Source: an uncultured bacterium (GTDB lineage Bacteria > Spirochaetota > Leptospiria > Leptospirales > Leptonemataceae). Taken from it: DNA of 64,000 nucleotides. The notes beneath the pieces are model-generated. The model had not been told where the DNA came from, ran no database searches, and saw only the letters and a list, made by a program, of their open reading frames with translations. Location: the NCBI GenBank assembly GCA_937928085.1, contig CALFVU010000011.1, forward strand, positions 62,001-126,000, in the 5' to 3' direction. The translations under genes and the position numbers were made by a program. This document shows positions 1 through 9,103 of the stretch, piece by piece; the stretch's first letter is position 1, and the number at the start of each line of letters is the position of its first letter.

Positions 1-317
1 TTTATAAGAGGAAAAAAAAGACTAATCCAATACGCATCTTCTTTTAGCATTTCTAATTCATTTTTGTTTGTTTTTGGATGTATAGTGGGGACATTGATTT
101 TTACTAAGATATCCGCATTTTTGTAAAGCTGTTGAACATCCTCTACAATACTTGCACCCGCAGCTTGATAGCTTTCGTCCAAAAATCCCGATTCTTTGCC
201 TGCATCTTTTTCAACAAGAACCTCGTATCCTAATTTTTTGAATTTAGCAACACTCTCTGGAACAATAGCCACCCTTTTTTCACCTGTATGAATTTCTTTA
301 GGAACACAAATCTTCAA
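1..317 (-). CDS. pntA: NAD(P) transhydrogenase subunit alpha / alanine dehydrogenase N-terminal domain, partial (cut by left edge), TTG start
   Basis: Reverse-strand translation LKICVPKEIHTGEKRVAIVPESVAKFKKLGYEVLVEKDAGKESGFLDESYQAAGA... matches the AlaDH/PNT N-terminal pattern. AAAGGAG-type RBS just upstream of the TTG at 317. Not in the supplied ORF track. Confidence 0.85.
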   Translation of the reverse strand, partial: MKICVPKEIHTGEKRVAIVPESVAKFKKLGYEVLVEKDAGKESGFLDESYQAAGASIVEDVQQLYKNADILVKINVPTIHPKTNKNELEMLKEDAYWISLFFPLI

Positions 318-479
318 GGTAAGCTCCTTTTATAATTTAATATTTTATTGTATTTATTTTCTTATCTAATCTCTAAGACAATCACTTTTTTTAATTTTTT
401 AAACATAGTAAAAACATAATGAATTGAATTCATTAAAAAAATTTATAAATTAGTTTTATTTTTTTTAAAAAAAATATTC

Positions 480-983
480 TCATATTTTATTGTAAAAGAT
501 AAAATAAAAAAAAAGAAGAACACTAACAAATGTAAATGTAAGAAAAACAAGAAATAGTAAAAATCGAAAGTATAAAAAAAATATTTTTACATAAAAATTT
601 AGATGTTGCAATAATATCAAAGTAATATCAGTGGAGATTTCCAAAAAGGCTATCAAAAAAAACATTAAACAAAAGCGATCTATCCACTTCGTATTGATTT
701 TATTATGATTAAGTGAACGAAGTAAATGTGTAATAAAAAAAATAAATATTCCATATCCAAAAAAATGAGAATATAAAACCTTTATTCGTCCCTGGATAGT
801 TAGTGGTTCTTTAAAACTTTTGATATTAGAAAAATATTGAGAAGCTTCTTCGGAACCATAATAATATTCATACCACATAGAAGGTTGATAACCAATTTTA
901 GAAAGAAATATTGCAGTCCCCGATACAATTTGGATAAAAATAAAACCACATATAAAAAAAACTAAAAACAAATAATTCTTCAT
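480..983 (-). CDS. Small multi-TM membrane protein of unknown function (possible membrane redox subunit)
   Basis: ORF of 167 aa, about 4 hydrophobic segments; overlaps the next gene by 4 nt; SHFFGYGIFIFFITH segment with two His on a hydrophobic stretch. Confidence 0.7.
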   Translation of the reverse strand: MKNYLFLVFFICGFIFIQIVSGTAIFLSKIGYQPSMWYEYYYGSEEASQYFSNIKSFKEPLTIQGRIKVLYSHFFGYGIFIFFITHLLRSLNHNKINTKWIDRFCLMFFLIAFLEISTDITLILLQHLNFYVKIFFLYFRFLLFLVFLTFTFVSVLLFFYFIFYNKI

Positions 984-1417
984 CCTAAATCTTTGATTAA
1001 CAATAGTTGCAAAACTAATAAAACGAAATGAAATCCCAACACATTAAACCAATAAAAATAATAATACCAATCTGTAATTCCATATATCAACAAAGAAAAG
1101 AGATACAAAAGGTAAAACATTACCACTAAGATAAACAATGTATTTTTTTGTTCTTTTTTAAGCTTAGAAGAAAATAACGTAGAAAAATCAAATATCAAAA
1201 TAAATCCGAATAAAAAAATTTGAATATGCAGTTTTTCTAATCTTATCGTAAAAGAAGTTTCTATGCTAGAGAAAAACTCATCTTTAGTAAAAGGGGTATT
1301 AAGAATTTCTAAAATCCAATTGATACAAATAAAAAAAATAAAAAAAATGTAAGTGAATAAAATAATTTTTTTTGGACCTCTAGGATCTCGAATATTACCT
1401 GTTGCTAAAAACTTCAT
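980..1417 (-). CDS. Small multi-TM membrane protein of unknown function
   Basis: ORF of 145 aa, hydrophobic segments; 4-nt overlaps with both neighbours. Confidence 0.7.
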   Translation of the reverse strand: MKFLATGNIRDPRGPKKIILFTYIFFIFFICINWILEILNTPFTKDEFFSSIETSFTIRLEKLHIQIFLFGFILIFDFSTLFSSKLKKEQKNTLFILVVMFYLLYLFSLLIYGITDWYYYFYWFNVLGFHFVLLVLQLLLIKDLG

Positions 1418-1935
1418 TTTATGTAAAAAACAAGTTCTTTGGTAAGTTCTACTATTTGATGTACAGTTCTTGCAGTTAATGTTGCACCTGCAATAACAGG
1501 GATGTCAACTCCTAACACCAATTTTTGATTTTTCTTTTGAGCAATCAAATCTAACCATCGTTGATTGGGTTTATATTCTAAAGGCTCATAAAAACTAATC
1601 AAATAAAATTTTGACAATTCTTTATTTTGATCCAAAACCACCATCAAAGAAATCTCTTTTGTACGAATTATATCAGTATGTAAAATTGCATAACCTTGTA
1701 TGTTTTGATCAAGTTTGGCAACGTAAAAACTATAAAATCTATGTTTAATTTTAAAATTCAATTTCTTTTTTAAATTTTCAACATCTTCTTGAGTAAGATA
1801 AATTCTGATTTTATCAATTTGGGCTCGGGGGAAAGCATCCTGTAAAGCCTCTTCAGGAGTAATAAAAACTTTGCCTTCAAGAGCAATACTACTTAGCAAC
1901 AATAATAAAAAACCTAAAAAATTCATAATTGTCAT
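1414..1935 (-). CDS. FMN-binding (FMN_bind) domain protein, exported
   Basis: N-terminal signal-like segment; C-terminal VDIPVIAGATLTARTVHQIVELTKE resembles the FMN_bind GAT-type flavinylation motif. Confidence 0.65.
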   Translation of the reverse strand: MTIMNFLGFLLLLLSSIALEGKVFITPEEALQDAFPRAQIDKIRIYLTQEDVENLKKKLNFKIKHRFYSFYVAKLDQNIQGYAILHTDIIRTKEISLMVVLDQNKELSKFYLISFYEPLEYKPNQRWLDLIAQKKNQKLVLGVDIPVIAGATLTARTVHQIVELTKELVFYIK

Positions 1936-2039
1936 TGAAAATGAGACTCAAAATCAAATTTATAAATCTTCTCTTTTTCGTCAACTTTTTTTCATTCTTT
2001 TTTAGATAAATGAAAAGTTATGATTTCATAAAATATTTT

Positions 2040-2744
2040 TTATAGTTGATCTTCACACAACTTTTTACATGTTTGATGTATTGCATTCACAACATTCAGT
2101 TTGATTGACTTTCCTACTTGATTTTTTTTTACAAAATTTTGGTTAATTTCAAATTCTATTCCTATATACTTTTCTTTAAACATTTGCCTTAATTGAGTTG
2201 TATGACCATCAGTATATCCCCGGTAAGGCAAGTTAAGGTGGCAAATATAAGGAGACAATTTTTTTTTTAGTTCTTTTGCAAATTTTTTTTCTAAAAAATT
2301 TCTGGGATCGTATAAAATACCAATTTCTGTCTTTCGATACTTACTCTTAAAAACAGATACAAAACTATGTATAGAAAAATGAATCACTAAAAAGTTTTTT
2401 TGAATACAATCAGAAATAAATCGATAAGATCTTTCTCGAAAAATTTTGTAATTTTTTATTAAAAGTTCTTTTTGATTCTTCGAAAGATATTTACTAAATT
2501 TAGAAAAAATTTTTGGATTATCCAAGGATCGATTATAATCTATTAAAAGACGAGTTATCGTACTATGAATCAACAATTTTTGATTATAGTTTAAAGATTC
2601 ATATAAAAATTTTGCTAGATCGTAAGCTCCCTCATCATAACCATAATGAGAATGGATTATAGTTTCGGGAATAAAAACATTTTTGAATTCCTCTGGAATT
2701 GTGTTGAATGCATGTTCACAAGAAATCAAAAAAGCAAACTTCAT
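2040..2744 (-). CDS. N-formylglutamate amidohydrolase-family protein
   Basis: ISCEHAFNTIPEE, HFSIHSF, EIGILYDPR, LPYRGYTDGHTT, IGIEFEINQ pattern of the FGase family. Confidence 0.8.
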   Translation of the reverse strand: MKFAFLISCEHAFNTIPEEFKNVFIPETIIHSHYGYDEGAYDLAKFLYESLNYNQKLLIHSTITRLLIDYNRSLDNPKIFSKFSKYLSKNQKELLIKNYKIFRERSYRFISDCIQKNFLVIHFSIHSFVSVFKSKYRKTEIGILYDPRNFLEKKFAKELKKKLSPYICHLNLPYRGYTDGHTTQLRQMFKEKYIGIEFEINQNFVKKNQVGKSIKLNVVNAIHQTCKKLCEDQL

Positions 2745-3949
2745 CAGTTATAGAAAGAAGTATTTTCTTGTAAATGTTTTATAAGTTTTTTATAAACTTT
2801 TATTATATTTTTTTGACTCAAATCTAATCGATTTTTCTTAAAATACATCAAAATTCTTTCTGATAAACTTCCTTGCTTAAGAATAATATCTAGTGATTCA
2901 TTATATTTTTGAGGATACGGAATAAATTTTAAAATAGATTTTACAAATTCTCTTATATTTTTTTTATTTTTATTGATTCCCCAAATTCTCAAATATTCCT
3001 CAGGTAGAATTGTTTTTGTTCCATTCATAATAGATTCTTTATAAATTTTATATAGAATCGGTAAACCTAAGCTTTTTTGATAATTATGATTTACTAAAAA
3101 CTTAATCATTTCTACAAATAGATTGATTAAAGTAAAATCCATCTTTGGACTTTCTTGAACATCCATAATTCGTATTTCTATTGCATTTCTATCAAATCTT
3201 GGTATTGCACCACGAGAGTTTAACCATTCTTTTTGTAAATTTTTTTGTGGATCATATTGCGAAATTTCTTTAAACATTTTAGAAAAAATTTTATTTTTGT
3301 ATTCTTCTATAGAAGTTATATATTCGGGGATCACTTTACCTGTAATCGTTGGCACTTTTTTTTGATTTCTCTCGTAAAAATACAATCTGCTATCTAAAAG
3401 AAATTTCTTTCCTTCGACAATAGGAGAAGAGGAAGCCAAAGCAGGTATGATAGGAATTACAACTCTTATTGCATTATGTAATAGAAAAAATTCATTATCT
3501 CCCAAAAATGGCAAATTGATATGAACGCTTTGTAAATTAGACCACCCATGTCCTTTGCAATCAAAAATCTTGTTGTATGTATGGTAAATTTTTTTATTTC
3601 CGTTATTCCATAAATACATTTCTTTTTTTGGGTCTAAAAGAGGATGCATTCCTGTAGGCATTAAAACAGTATTGAATTGCTCTAAAAAAGCATTAATACA
3701 TAAAACAGCCTCGTTGATTACATCATCAAATTGCAAAGTATTCTTGGGATAAGTAGTTTTTAATTCAATAAGTGTTCCTACAAGTTCATTAGAAATCGAA
3801 ATATGATCATTTAATTTTACTTCGTTTTTTAATCTATTTTGATGAAAATGCCTTAAAATTTTTTCTGCCAAGTTTTCTACTTTTAAATTTTCTTTGTTTA
3901 CAATCACATATTCTGACTCAATTCCATAAACCTGAAATAAATGATACAT
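2744..3949 (-). CDS. GCS2-type carboxylate-amine ligase (glutamate-cysteine ligase-like)
   Basis: YGIESEYVIV, ISNELVGTLIELKTTYP, PTGMHPLLDP, SVHINLPF, RNAIEIRIMDVQESPKMD consistent with the GCS2 family. Confidence 0.8.
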   Translation of the reverse strand: MYHLFQVYGIESEYVIVNKENLKVENLAEKILRHFHQNRLKNEVKLNDHISISNELVGTLIELKTTYPKNTLQFDDVINEAVLCINAFLEQFNTVLMPTGMHPLLDPKKEMYLWNNGNKKIYHTYNKIFDCKGHGWSNLQSVHINLPFLGDNEFFLLHNAIRVVIPIIPALASSSPIVEGKKFLLDSRLYFYERNQKKVPTITGKVIPEYITSIEEYKNKIFSKMFKEISQYDPQKNLQKEWLNSRGAIPRFDRNAIEIRIMDVQESPKMDFTLINLFVEMIKFLVNHNYQKSLGLPILYKIYKESIMNGTKTILPEEYLRIWGINKNKKNIREFVKSILKFIPYPQKYNESLDIILKQGSLSERILMYFKKNRLDLSQKNIIKVYKKLIKHLQENTSFYN

Positions 3950-3957
3950 AAAATTTG

Positions 3958-5436
3958 TTAAAAATTTTTATTTTTTATTAAACGATAATAAAAATATTTC
4001 ATTATTGTTTCGTATAATTTGTCTTTAAGATATTTATCTTCAACCCCATATTCAATATTGGGATTATCATTAATTTCTATTACATAAACTTTATTTTTTA
4101 TTTCTTTTAAATCTACCCCATACAAACCTTTGCCAATCAGATTGGAAGCCATAATAGCTGTATGTAATACAGATTTTGGAACTTTTCTAATAGGAAGGGT
4201 TTCGGTATTTCCATCTCTATTTTTTATAGAGCTCCAGTTGATTACTTGCCAATGATCTTTAGCCATATAATATTTACAAGCATAAAGAGGTTTACCATCA
4301 AGAATTCCAATTCTCCAATCATATTCTGTAAATAAAAACTCCTGAGCAATTACAATAGCACTTTCTTTAAAAAGTATCTCAATATTTTCTAAAAATTCTT
4401 TTTGATTTGTAGCTTTGATTACACCCATAGAAAAAGCACTATCTGGCTTTTTTAAAACACACGGAAAAGTAATAGATTCTAAAATTTGCTTATAATTATT
4501 CTTAAAAAGAATATAAGTTTTTGGAATTCTAATTTTATTTTGATCTAATAATTCTGTTAAAAACACTTTATTGGAACATTTTAAGATAGAATTTGGATCA
4601 TCCACAACAACGAGTCCCATGGTTTCTGCTAATCGAGAAAATTTATAAGTATGATGATTTACATTCGTAGTTTCTCTAATAAAAAGAGCATCAAACTCTG
4701 CCAATCTGTCTATATCTTCCGGAAAAATGATTTCTACTTTAAAGCCCATATTTTTGCCCGCTTCCACAAATTTTTTTATAGCCTTTGGATCAGAAGGAGG
4801 ATTTTTCTCATTTTGATTTATTAAAATTGCAAGATCATAATGAGTTCTATAACGTCTTGTTTTATATTTTCTTTTTAGTTTCAAATATTCTTCTAAAGAA
4901 GAGTTAACTAAATCATAATGTTCAACAGGTATATTTTCTAAAGATAAAGGTTCTATATTTTGAATCATCCAAAAAGTTTTTCTTTTAGTAATTTTTTTAG
5001 CAAAATAAACTTTAAACAATGGCATTTTTAAAAGATGAAAAAGTTCGGAAGCTAACTTCTCGTACTTTAACGCAATATTCTTTCCAAAGTATATACTAAG
5101 TTCAAATTCACTACCAACTATAGAGAATAAACTTTTTTCGATCAAATTGCTTAATTGATTCATAATCTCTCTAATTAATTTAATAGATTTAAAATCCAAA
5201 ATTTGCAGAATCTCTGGAATTGGTTTCTGATTTCTTGCTTCAGCTAAAAGACTTACATAATAACCCATAGACTGGTACCGATAAGAACTACATAAATTTA
5301 TAACTAAATTTTTTTCTTCACAACTAACATGATCATAATTTGCAATATAATCTTTAGCAAAAATAACTTGATATAAATTTGAATTTTTAAATATTTCTTT
5401 ATTTGCTTTCTTATCAATAACTACTACAAAACTCAT
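3958..5436 (-). CDS. RimK-like ATP-grasp ligase with N-terminal RLAN domain
   Basis: N-terminal INLCSSYRYQSMGYYVSLLAEARNQKPIP (RLAN signature); ATP-grasp motifs FPCVLKKPDSAFSMGV, IAQEFLFTEYDWRIGILDGKP, VYVIEINDNPNIEYGVED. Confidence 0.9.
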   Translation of the reverse strand: MSFVVVIDKKANKEIFKNSNLYQVIFAKDYIANYDHVSCEEKNLVINLCSSYRYQSMGYYVSLLAEARNQKPIPEILQILDFKSIKLIREIMNQLSNLIEKSLFSIVGSEFELSIYFGKNIALKYEKLASELFHLLKMPLFKVYFAKKITKRKTFWMIQNIEPLSLENIPVEHYDLVNSSLEEYLKLKRKYKTRRYRTHYDLAILINQNEKNPPSDPKAIKKFVEAGKNMGFKVEIIFPEDIDRLAEFDALFIRETTNVNHHTYKFSRLAETMGLVVVDDPNSILKCSNKVFLTELLDQNKIRIPKTYILFKNNYKQILESITFPCVLKKPDSAFSMGVIKATNQKEFLENIEILFKESAIVIAQEFLFTEYDWRIGILDGKPLYACKYYMAKDHWQVINWSSIKNRDGNTETLPIRKVPKSVLHTAIMASNLIGKGLYGVDLKEIKNKVYVIEINDNPNIEYGVEDKYLKDKLYETIMKYFYYRLIKNKNF

Positions 5437-6146
5437 TTCTCTATAACTAATAAATTCGCATCAAAAGTCACAATTCCAAGTAAAATTGAGTTAATTAATC
5501 TTCCTACACGCACTTTATATGTAGTATCCTTCTTTCCGGGATGTAGAGGGTAAGGATCTTTTACAATTATTTTTTTATTTGTATTATCATACCCTATCAA
5601 CACTACAAAATGACCACTAGGTTCCCCACAAACATCATTTTCAATCACAGTATAAGGATCGGGAGAAATTTCTCTCATCGAATTATAAAGATAAGTTGAG
5701 CTTAAACCAGTAATGATAGGTATTTTTTTATTGAAAATATTTCTAAATAATTTAGGAGTTAAATCTTTATATAAAATTTTTCCGCCATATTGAATAAACT
5801 TTAAATAGGACTTTGTGGCTTGCACTAATTTTGAATTATCTTTTTTACATTTTCTTTGCTGTATGAGTTTTTTTTTAAGATTGATTCCCTTTTTCTGAAA
5901 CCATGTAGGATCAAAAATTTGCAAATTATAAGTATATATTGTGACCTTATATCCTCTTCTTAAAGCGTGATTTCCTAGCATTACAGCCAAAGTGCCTCCC
6001 TCTTTTAGAAATTCTACTTCGTTTCTCATCGTTTCTAAAGAGGGAAATGCGTCCTCATAGTATCTGTAAATCGATTGAAGACAAGTGATCCCACAACTCG
6101 TTTCATCAGGTTGGTTTTCTATATAAAAATCTTTGATCGATCTCAA
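5433..6146 (-). CDS. Stand-alone C39-like cysteine peptidase
   Basis: ENQPDETSCGITCLQSIYRYY (Q and C), GHFVVLIGYD (H), IIVKDPYP (D): full C39-like active-site set, no ABC transporter domain. Confidence 0.8.
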   Translation of the reverse strand: MRSIKDFYIENQPDETSCGITCLQSIYRYYEDAFPSLETMRNEVEFLKEGGTLAVMLGNHALRRGYKVTIYTYNLQIFDPTWFQKKGINLKKKLIQQRKCKKDNSKLVQATKSYLKFIQYGGKILYKDLTPKLFRNIFNKKIPIITGLSSTYLYNSMREISPDPYTVIENDVCGEPSGHFVVLIGYDNTNKKIIVKDPYPLHPGKKDTTYKVRVGRLINSILLGIVTFDANLLVIEK

Positions 6147-6152
6147 TTTTTT

Positions 6153-6545
6153 TTATCTCCAAAAATTCAACCATTTTTGAAAAAATTCAACAGTTTCGTA
6201 CCAAAGCTGCGAAAAAAAACCTTGTTTGTCATATCGAGCTAATAATTTTTTAGCTTTTTCAATTTCTTCAGCATTAAAGTTTTTTCTGTTTTGATTCTCT
6301 TCTAATTCTATTAAAATCCTTTTTTTCTTATCTCTTACATCTACAATTTTCGCTTCAATACTTTCCCAGCCCAGTTTTTTTGCAGCTTTATATCTTCTAA
6401 AGCCAGCAATTAACTCCATGTCTTGATTCAATAAAACTGGCTGTAATTGCCCATATATAGAAAAAGATTCCATTAAATCCTCCACATCTACTTTTCGACT
6501 CCTGATTCTCGGGGAAATCTTAATATCCTTGATAGGAACTTGCAT
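6153..6545 (-). CDS. ParB/Srx-fold (ParB N-terminal-like) protein without HTH, aromatic C-terminal tail
   Basis: IKISPRIRSRKVDVEDLMESFSIYGQLQPVLL, ELIAGFRRYKAAKKLGW (GxRRxxA box), LIELEENQNRKNF box; ends KQGFFSQLWYETVEFFQKWLNFWR. Confidence 0.8.
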   Translation of the reverse strand: MQVPIKDIKISPRIRSRKVDVEDLMESFSIYGQLQPVLLNQDMELIAGFRRYKAAKKLGWESIEAKIVDVRDKKKRILIELEENQNRKNFNAEEIEKAKKLLARYDKQGFFSQLWYETVEFFQKWLNFWR

Positions 6546-6695
6546 AAGTATAAAGCATAAAATAACTACATTTTGTAAAGATTTTTCTCAACCAAAAAAC
6601 AGATAGTAGTAAGATTTTAAAAAAAAACATTTAAAATCTAAAATTTATAGAAAAATTAAAAATTATTCATCAAGATCATAAATTTTTAATAAAAA

Positions 6696-7232
6696 CTAAG
6701 CAAAATCCCAAAAAAAAGAATAAACTTCGCCACTCAAATACCTCCATTCCTCACAATGAATATAATTATTCATTGCAAGAAAATTATTTTGTTTAAAATT
6801 TTGTTGTATGTGTTGTAAATCCAGAAATGATAATGGGATAAGAGAATGAATAGAAAAGCCTTTTGATTGTAATTCCCATTCTAAAAGTATTCGTATTATA
6901 CAACTTACTGAATAGCCTGTTGTAGATTTTAATTCTTTTAGTTTTTTCCATACTTTTGGACTGATTTTTCTTAAAAGAATTCTTTTGTAGTTTTTTGTTT
7001 TGGGTTGGTAATATGTAGTTGCTCTTTTTAAAGAAGTTTTCGTTTTTTCTTTTATTAGCTTATTTTGAAATTTCTCAATTAAGTATTCTAAGAAAAAAGA
7101 AAGATCTTCTCTGTGATTTCTTTTTAAGAAAACATAGAGATGAGGTTGAATGTATACACAATATTGGTAAATCTTTTGTAATTGATAGGAATCTTGATGC
7201 ATCATATATAAGGATATACTCAAAAACTTCAT
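6696..7232 (-). CDS. DUF1564-like protein
   Basis: TTYYQPKTKNYKRILLRKISPKVWKKLKELKSTTGYSVSCIIRILLEWELQSKG resembles the Leptospira-expanded DUF1564 core (YQP...W..L..L....G.S.c.i...LL..E). Confidence 0.5.
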   Translation of the reverse strand: MKFLSISLYMMHQDSYQLQKIYQYCVYIQPHLYVFLKRNHREDLSFFLEYLIEKFQNKLIKEKTKTSLKRATTYYQPKTKNYKRILLRKISPKVWKKLKELKSTTGYSVSCIIRILLEWELQSKGFSIHSLIPLSFLDLQHIQQNFKQNNFLAMNNYIHCEEWRYLSGEVYSFFWDFA

Positions 7233-7580
7233 TTTTTAAAAAAAATAAAATCATTGACATATAAAAACTTTCAAGATGATTTTTAAAAATTGATTAAACA
7301 AAAACATTTTTTTGTAAAAATATTTGAATAGAATATTTTATAAATTTATTATATTATTAAATAGAAGATTTCTTGCATTTTGCGTTTATATCGATTGATC
7401 GTACTTCCCATGATTTCGCAATATATGAAAAACATTACTATTTAAACAGATACTTCGAAGAAACATAGTCATAATTAGAAAAATTGTTAAGTAATGTATA
7501 AAAACACTGAACTTTTTCAAAACAAGTTTTGTAATTTCAACAAGAGGAAATTGCTACATAAAGTGTAATAAAAAAGTGAT

Positions 7581-7602
7581 CTCGATCAAATTTTTGATTG
7601 AG
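7581..7602 (-). terminator. Possible Rho-independent terminator for the minus-strand gene 7762-8865
   Basis: CTCGATCAAA / TTTGATTGAG stem (one G-U-type mismatch); read on the minus strand it is followed by ATCACTTTTTTATT. Confidence 0.35.
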
Positions 7603-7761
7603 GAAAGTTAATTGTTAGATGTAAGGAGATAAGAAATATCATTATATAAAGCAAATTTTGTTTTTATACTTCTTTTAAAAGGCATAATTGATTAGATTTT
7701 AATTTTGTTCTTGAAATTACTAATTTATGTTTTGTTAACCTAACGCGATTTTACAAGCAAT

Positions 7762-8865
7762 TTATAAAGCTAATCTTACACCAATATTCGTACTATATAA
7801 ATCTTGATTTCCTTTTAAATCTACAAATATTTTAAAAAACGGAAGATTGAATTCAAAACCAAAAGTTAAAAAAGTAATATTTTTTTTTGGTGGAGATCCA
7901 TTCCCCTCTATATACAAACCTAAATAACTATTTGGTATTTGATATCCAAGCAATGTTAAAATATCACTTGTTATAGTTACTAAACCATATCGATTGAAAA
8001 TCACATTCGTATTTCCCTTTATCCAAGAATGACCAGCACCAATAGAAAATCGAAAAAAATATAATAATTGAATACCAGTACGGATATCTACTAAATATAC
8101 ATCCATTTTACTTTTAAAATCCACTGTATTATCTGCTTTCCAAATTAGGTCAGTATTATACGCAGCATTCATTGTAATCTTAGAATTTAATTGTTTGTAA
8201 GTTATTCCTTGAATGGTATTATGATAACCAACTCCTAAGGAAACACCACTAAAACCTAACAAATAGCTTATTTCTCTATTACCTTCTACTAAATGATATC
8301 TAAATTCTATCCCAGTACTTTTGCTTACTACATTCCATTCTTCATTTTTTTTCTTATTCCCTGTTTTTTCGCTATCTAAAGAAGAATTTAAATAAATAAT
8401 ATAAAGATCAAATCTATAAAGAGAATACCAGGGAAGTTTATTTAGGCTTGGTTTATTAGAAAATAAATATCCTAGATTGGTACCTATAAAAGCGCTTGGA
8501 ATCATAGAAACACCAGTAGAAGGAACATCTTCTAATGTTCCATAACTAGGAACAACTACATCGATTTTTCTAGATTTAGTCTGTGCAAAAGAAAGATTGG
8601 CTCCAATAGTAAATTCTTCTAAATTAACCACACCCGTAGGAATTGTATTTAATAATGCTACCGCATTCGCTGTAGACATATCACTTAAAACTTCTTTTAA
8701 ATAATTGTTTCTTAAAGAATAAAAGATATTTTCTAAATCAGAAGATTGTATGGGAAGTTGCGAACATCCATCACCTATACAATACATTTGTGACCATAGA
8801 TTGAAAGGAAAAAACCATAATAAAAAAATTACTAGTATTACTTTTTGTTTGATTTTCATAAACAA
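7762..8865 (-). CDS. Putative outer-membrane beta-barrel protein
   Basis: Signal peptide (ILVIFLLWFFPFNLWSQ), repeated amphipathic beta-like strands, ends in aromatic/hydrophobic strand NIGVRLAL. Confidence 0.6.
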   Translation of the reverse strand: MFMKIKQKVILVIFLLWFFPFNLWSQMYCIGDGCSQLPIQSSDLENIFYSLRNNYLKEVLSDMSTANAVALLNTIPTGVVNLEEFTIGANLSFAQTKSRKIDVVVPSYGTLEDVPSTGVSMIPSAFIGTNLGYLFSNKPSLNKLPWYSLYRFDLYIIYLNSSLDSEKTGNKKKNEEWNVVSKSTGIEFRYHLVEGNREISYLLGFSGVSLGVGYHNTIQGITYKQLNSKITMNAAYNTDLIWKADNTVDFKSKMDVYLVDIRTGIQLLYFFRFSIGAGHSWIKGNTNVIFNRYGLVTITSDILTLLGYQIPNSYLGLYIEGNGSPPKKNITFLTFGFEFNLPFFKIFVDLKGNQDLYSTNIGVRLAL

Positions 8866-9103
8866 TCCTTTAAAGTAAATATTTATACATTAAGGATTAG
8901 ACAAAAAAATCAAGAATTTTTTCATTTTTTTTTGTTTAAATAATAATCGAAATAAAAATTTTTACTTAAACAAAAATCTTTTAAAAATTTATATTGGTCA
9001 GTAAGAAAAAAGCAATGTTTTTAAACTTAAAAAAAAATTGGCTTGAAAACTAAACAACAATATTAAAGTAGGAGATGTCTTTTATTAGCGGTATTTATTT
9101 TTT

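Noticed and set aside
7019-7264. + strand 81-aa ORF and - strand 61-aa ORF (7075-7260) overlapping the DUF1564-like gene
   Set aside because: Opposite-strand or alternate-frame shadows of a better-supported gene; no RBS or domain.
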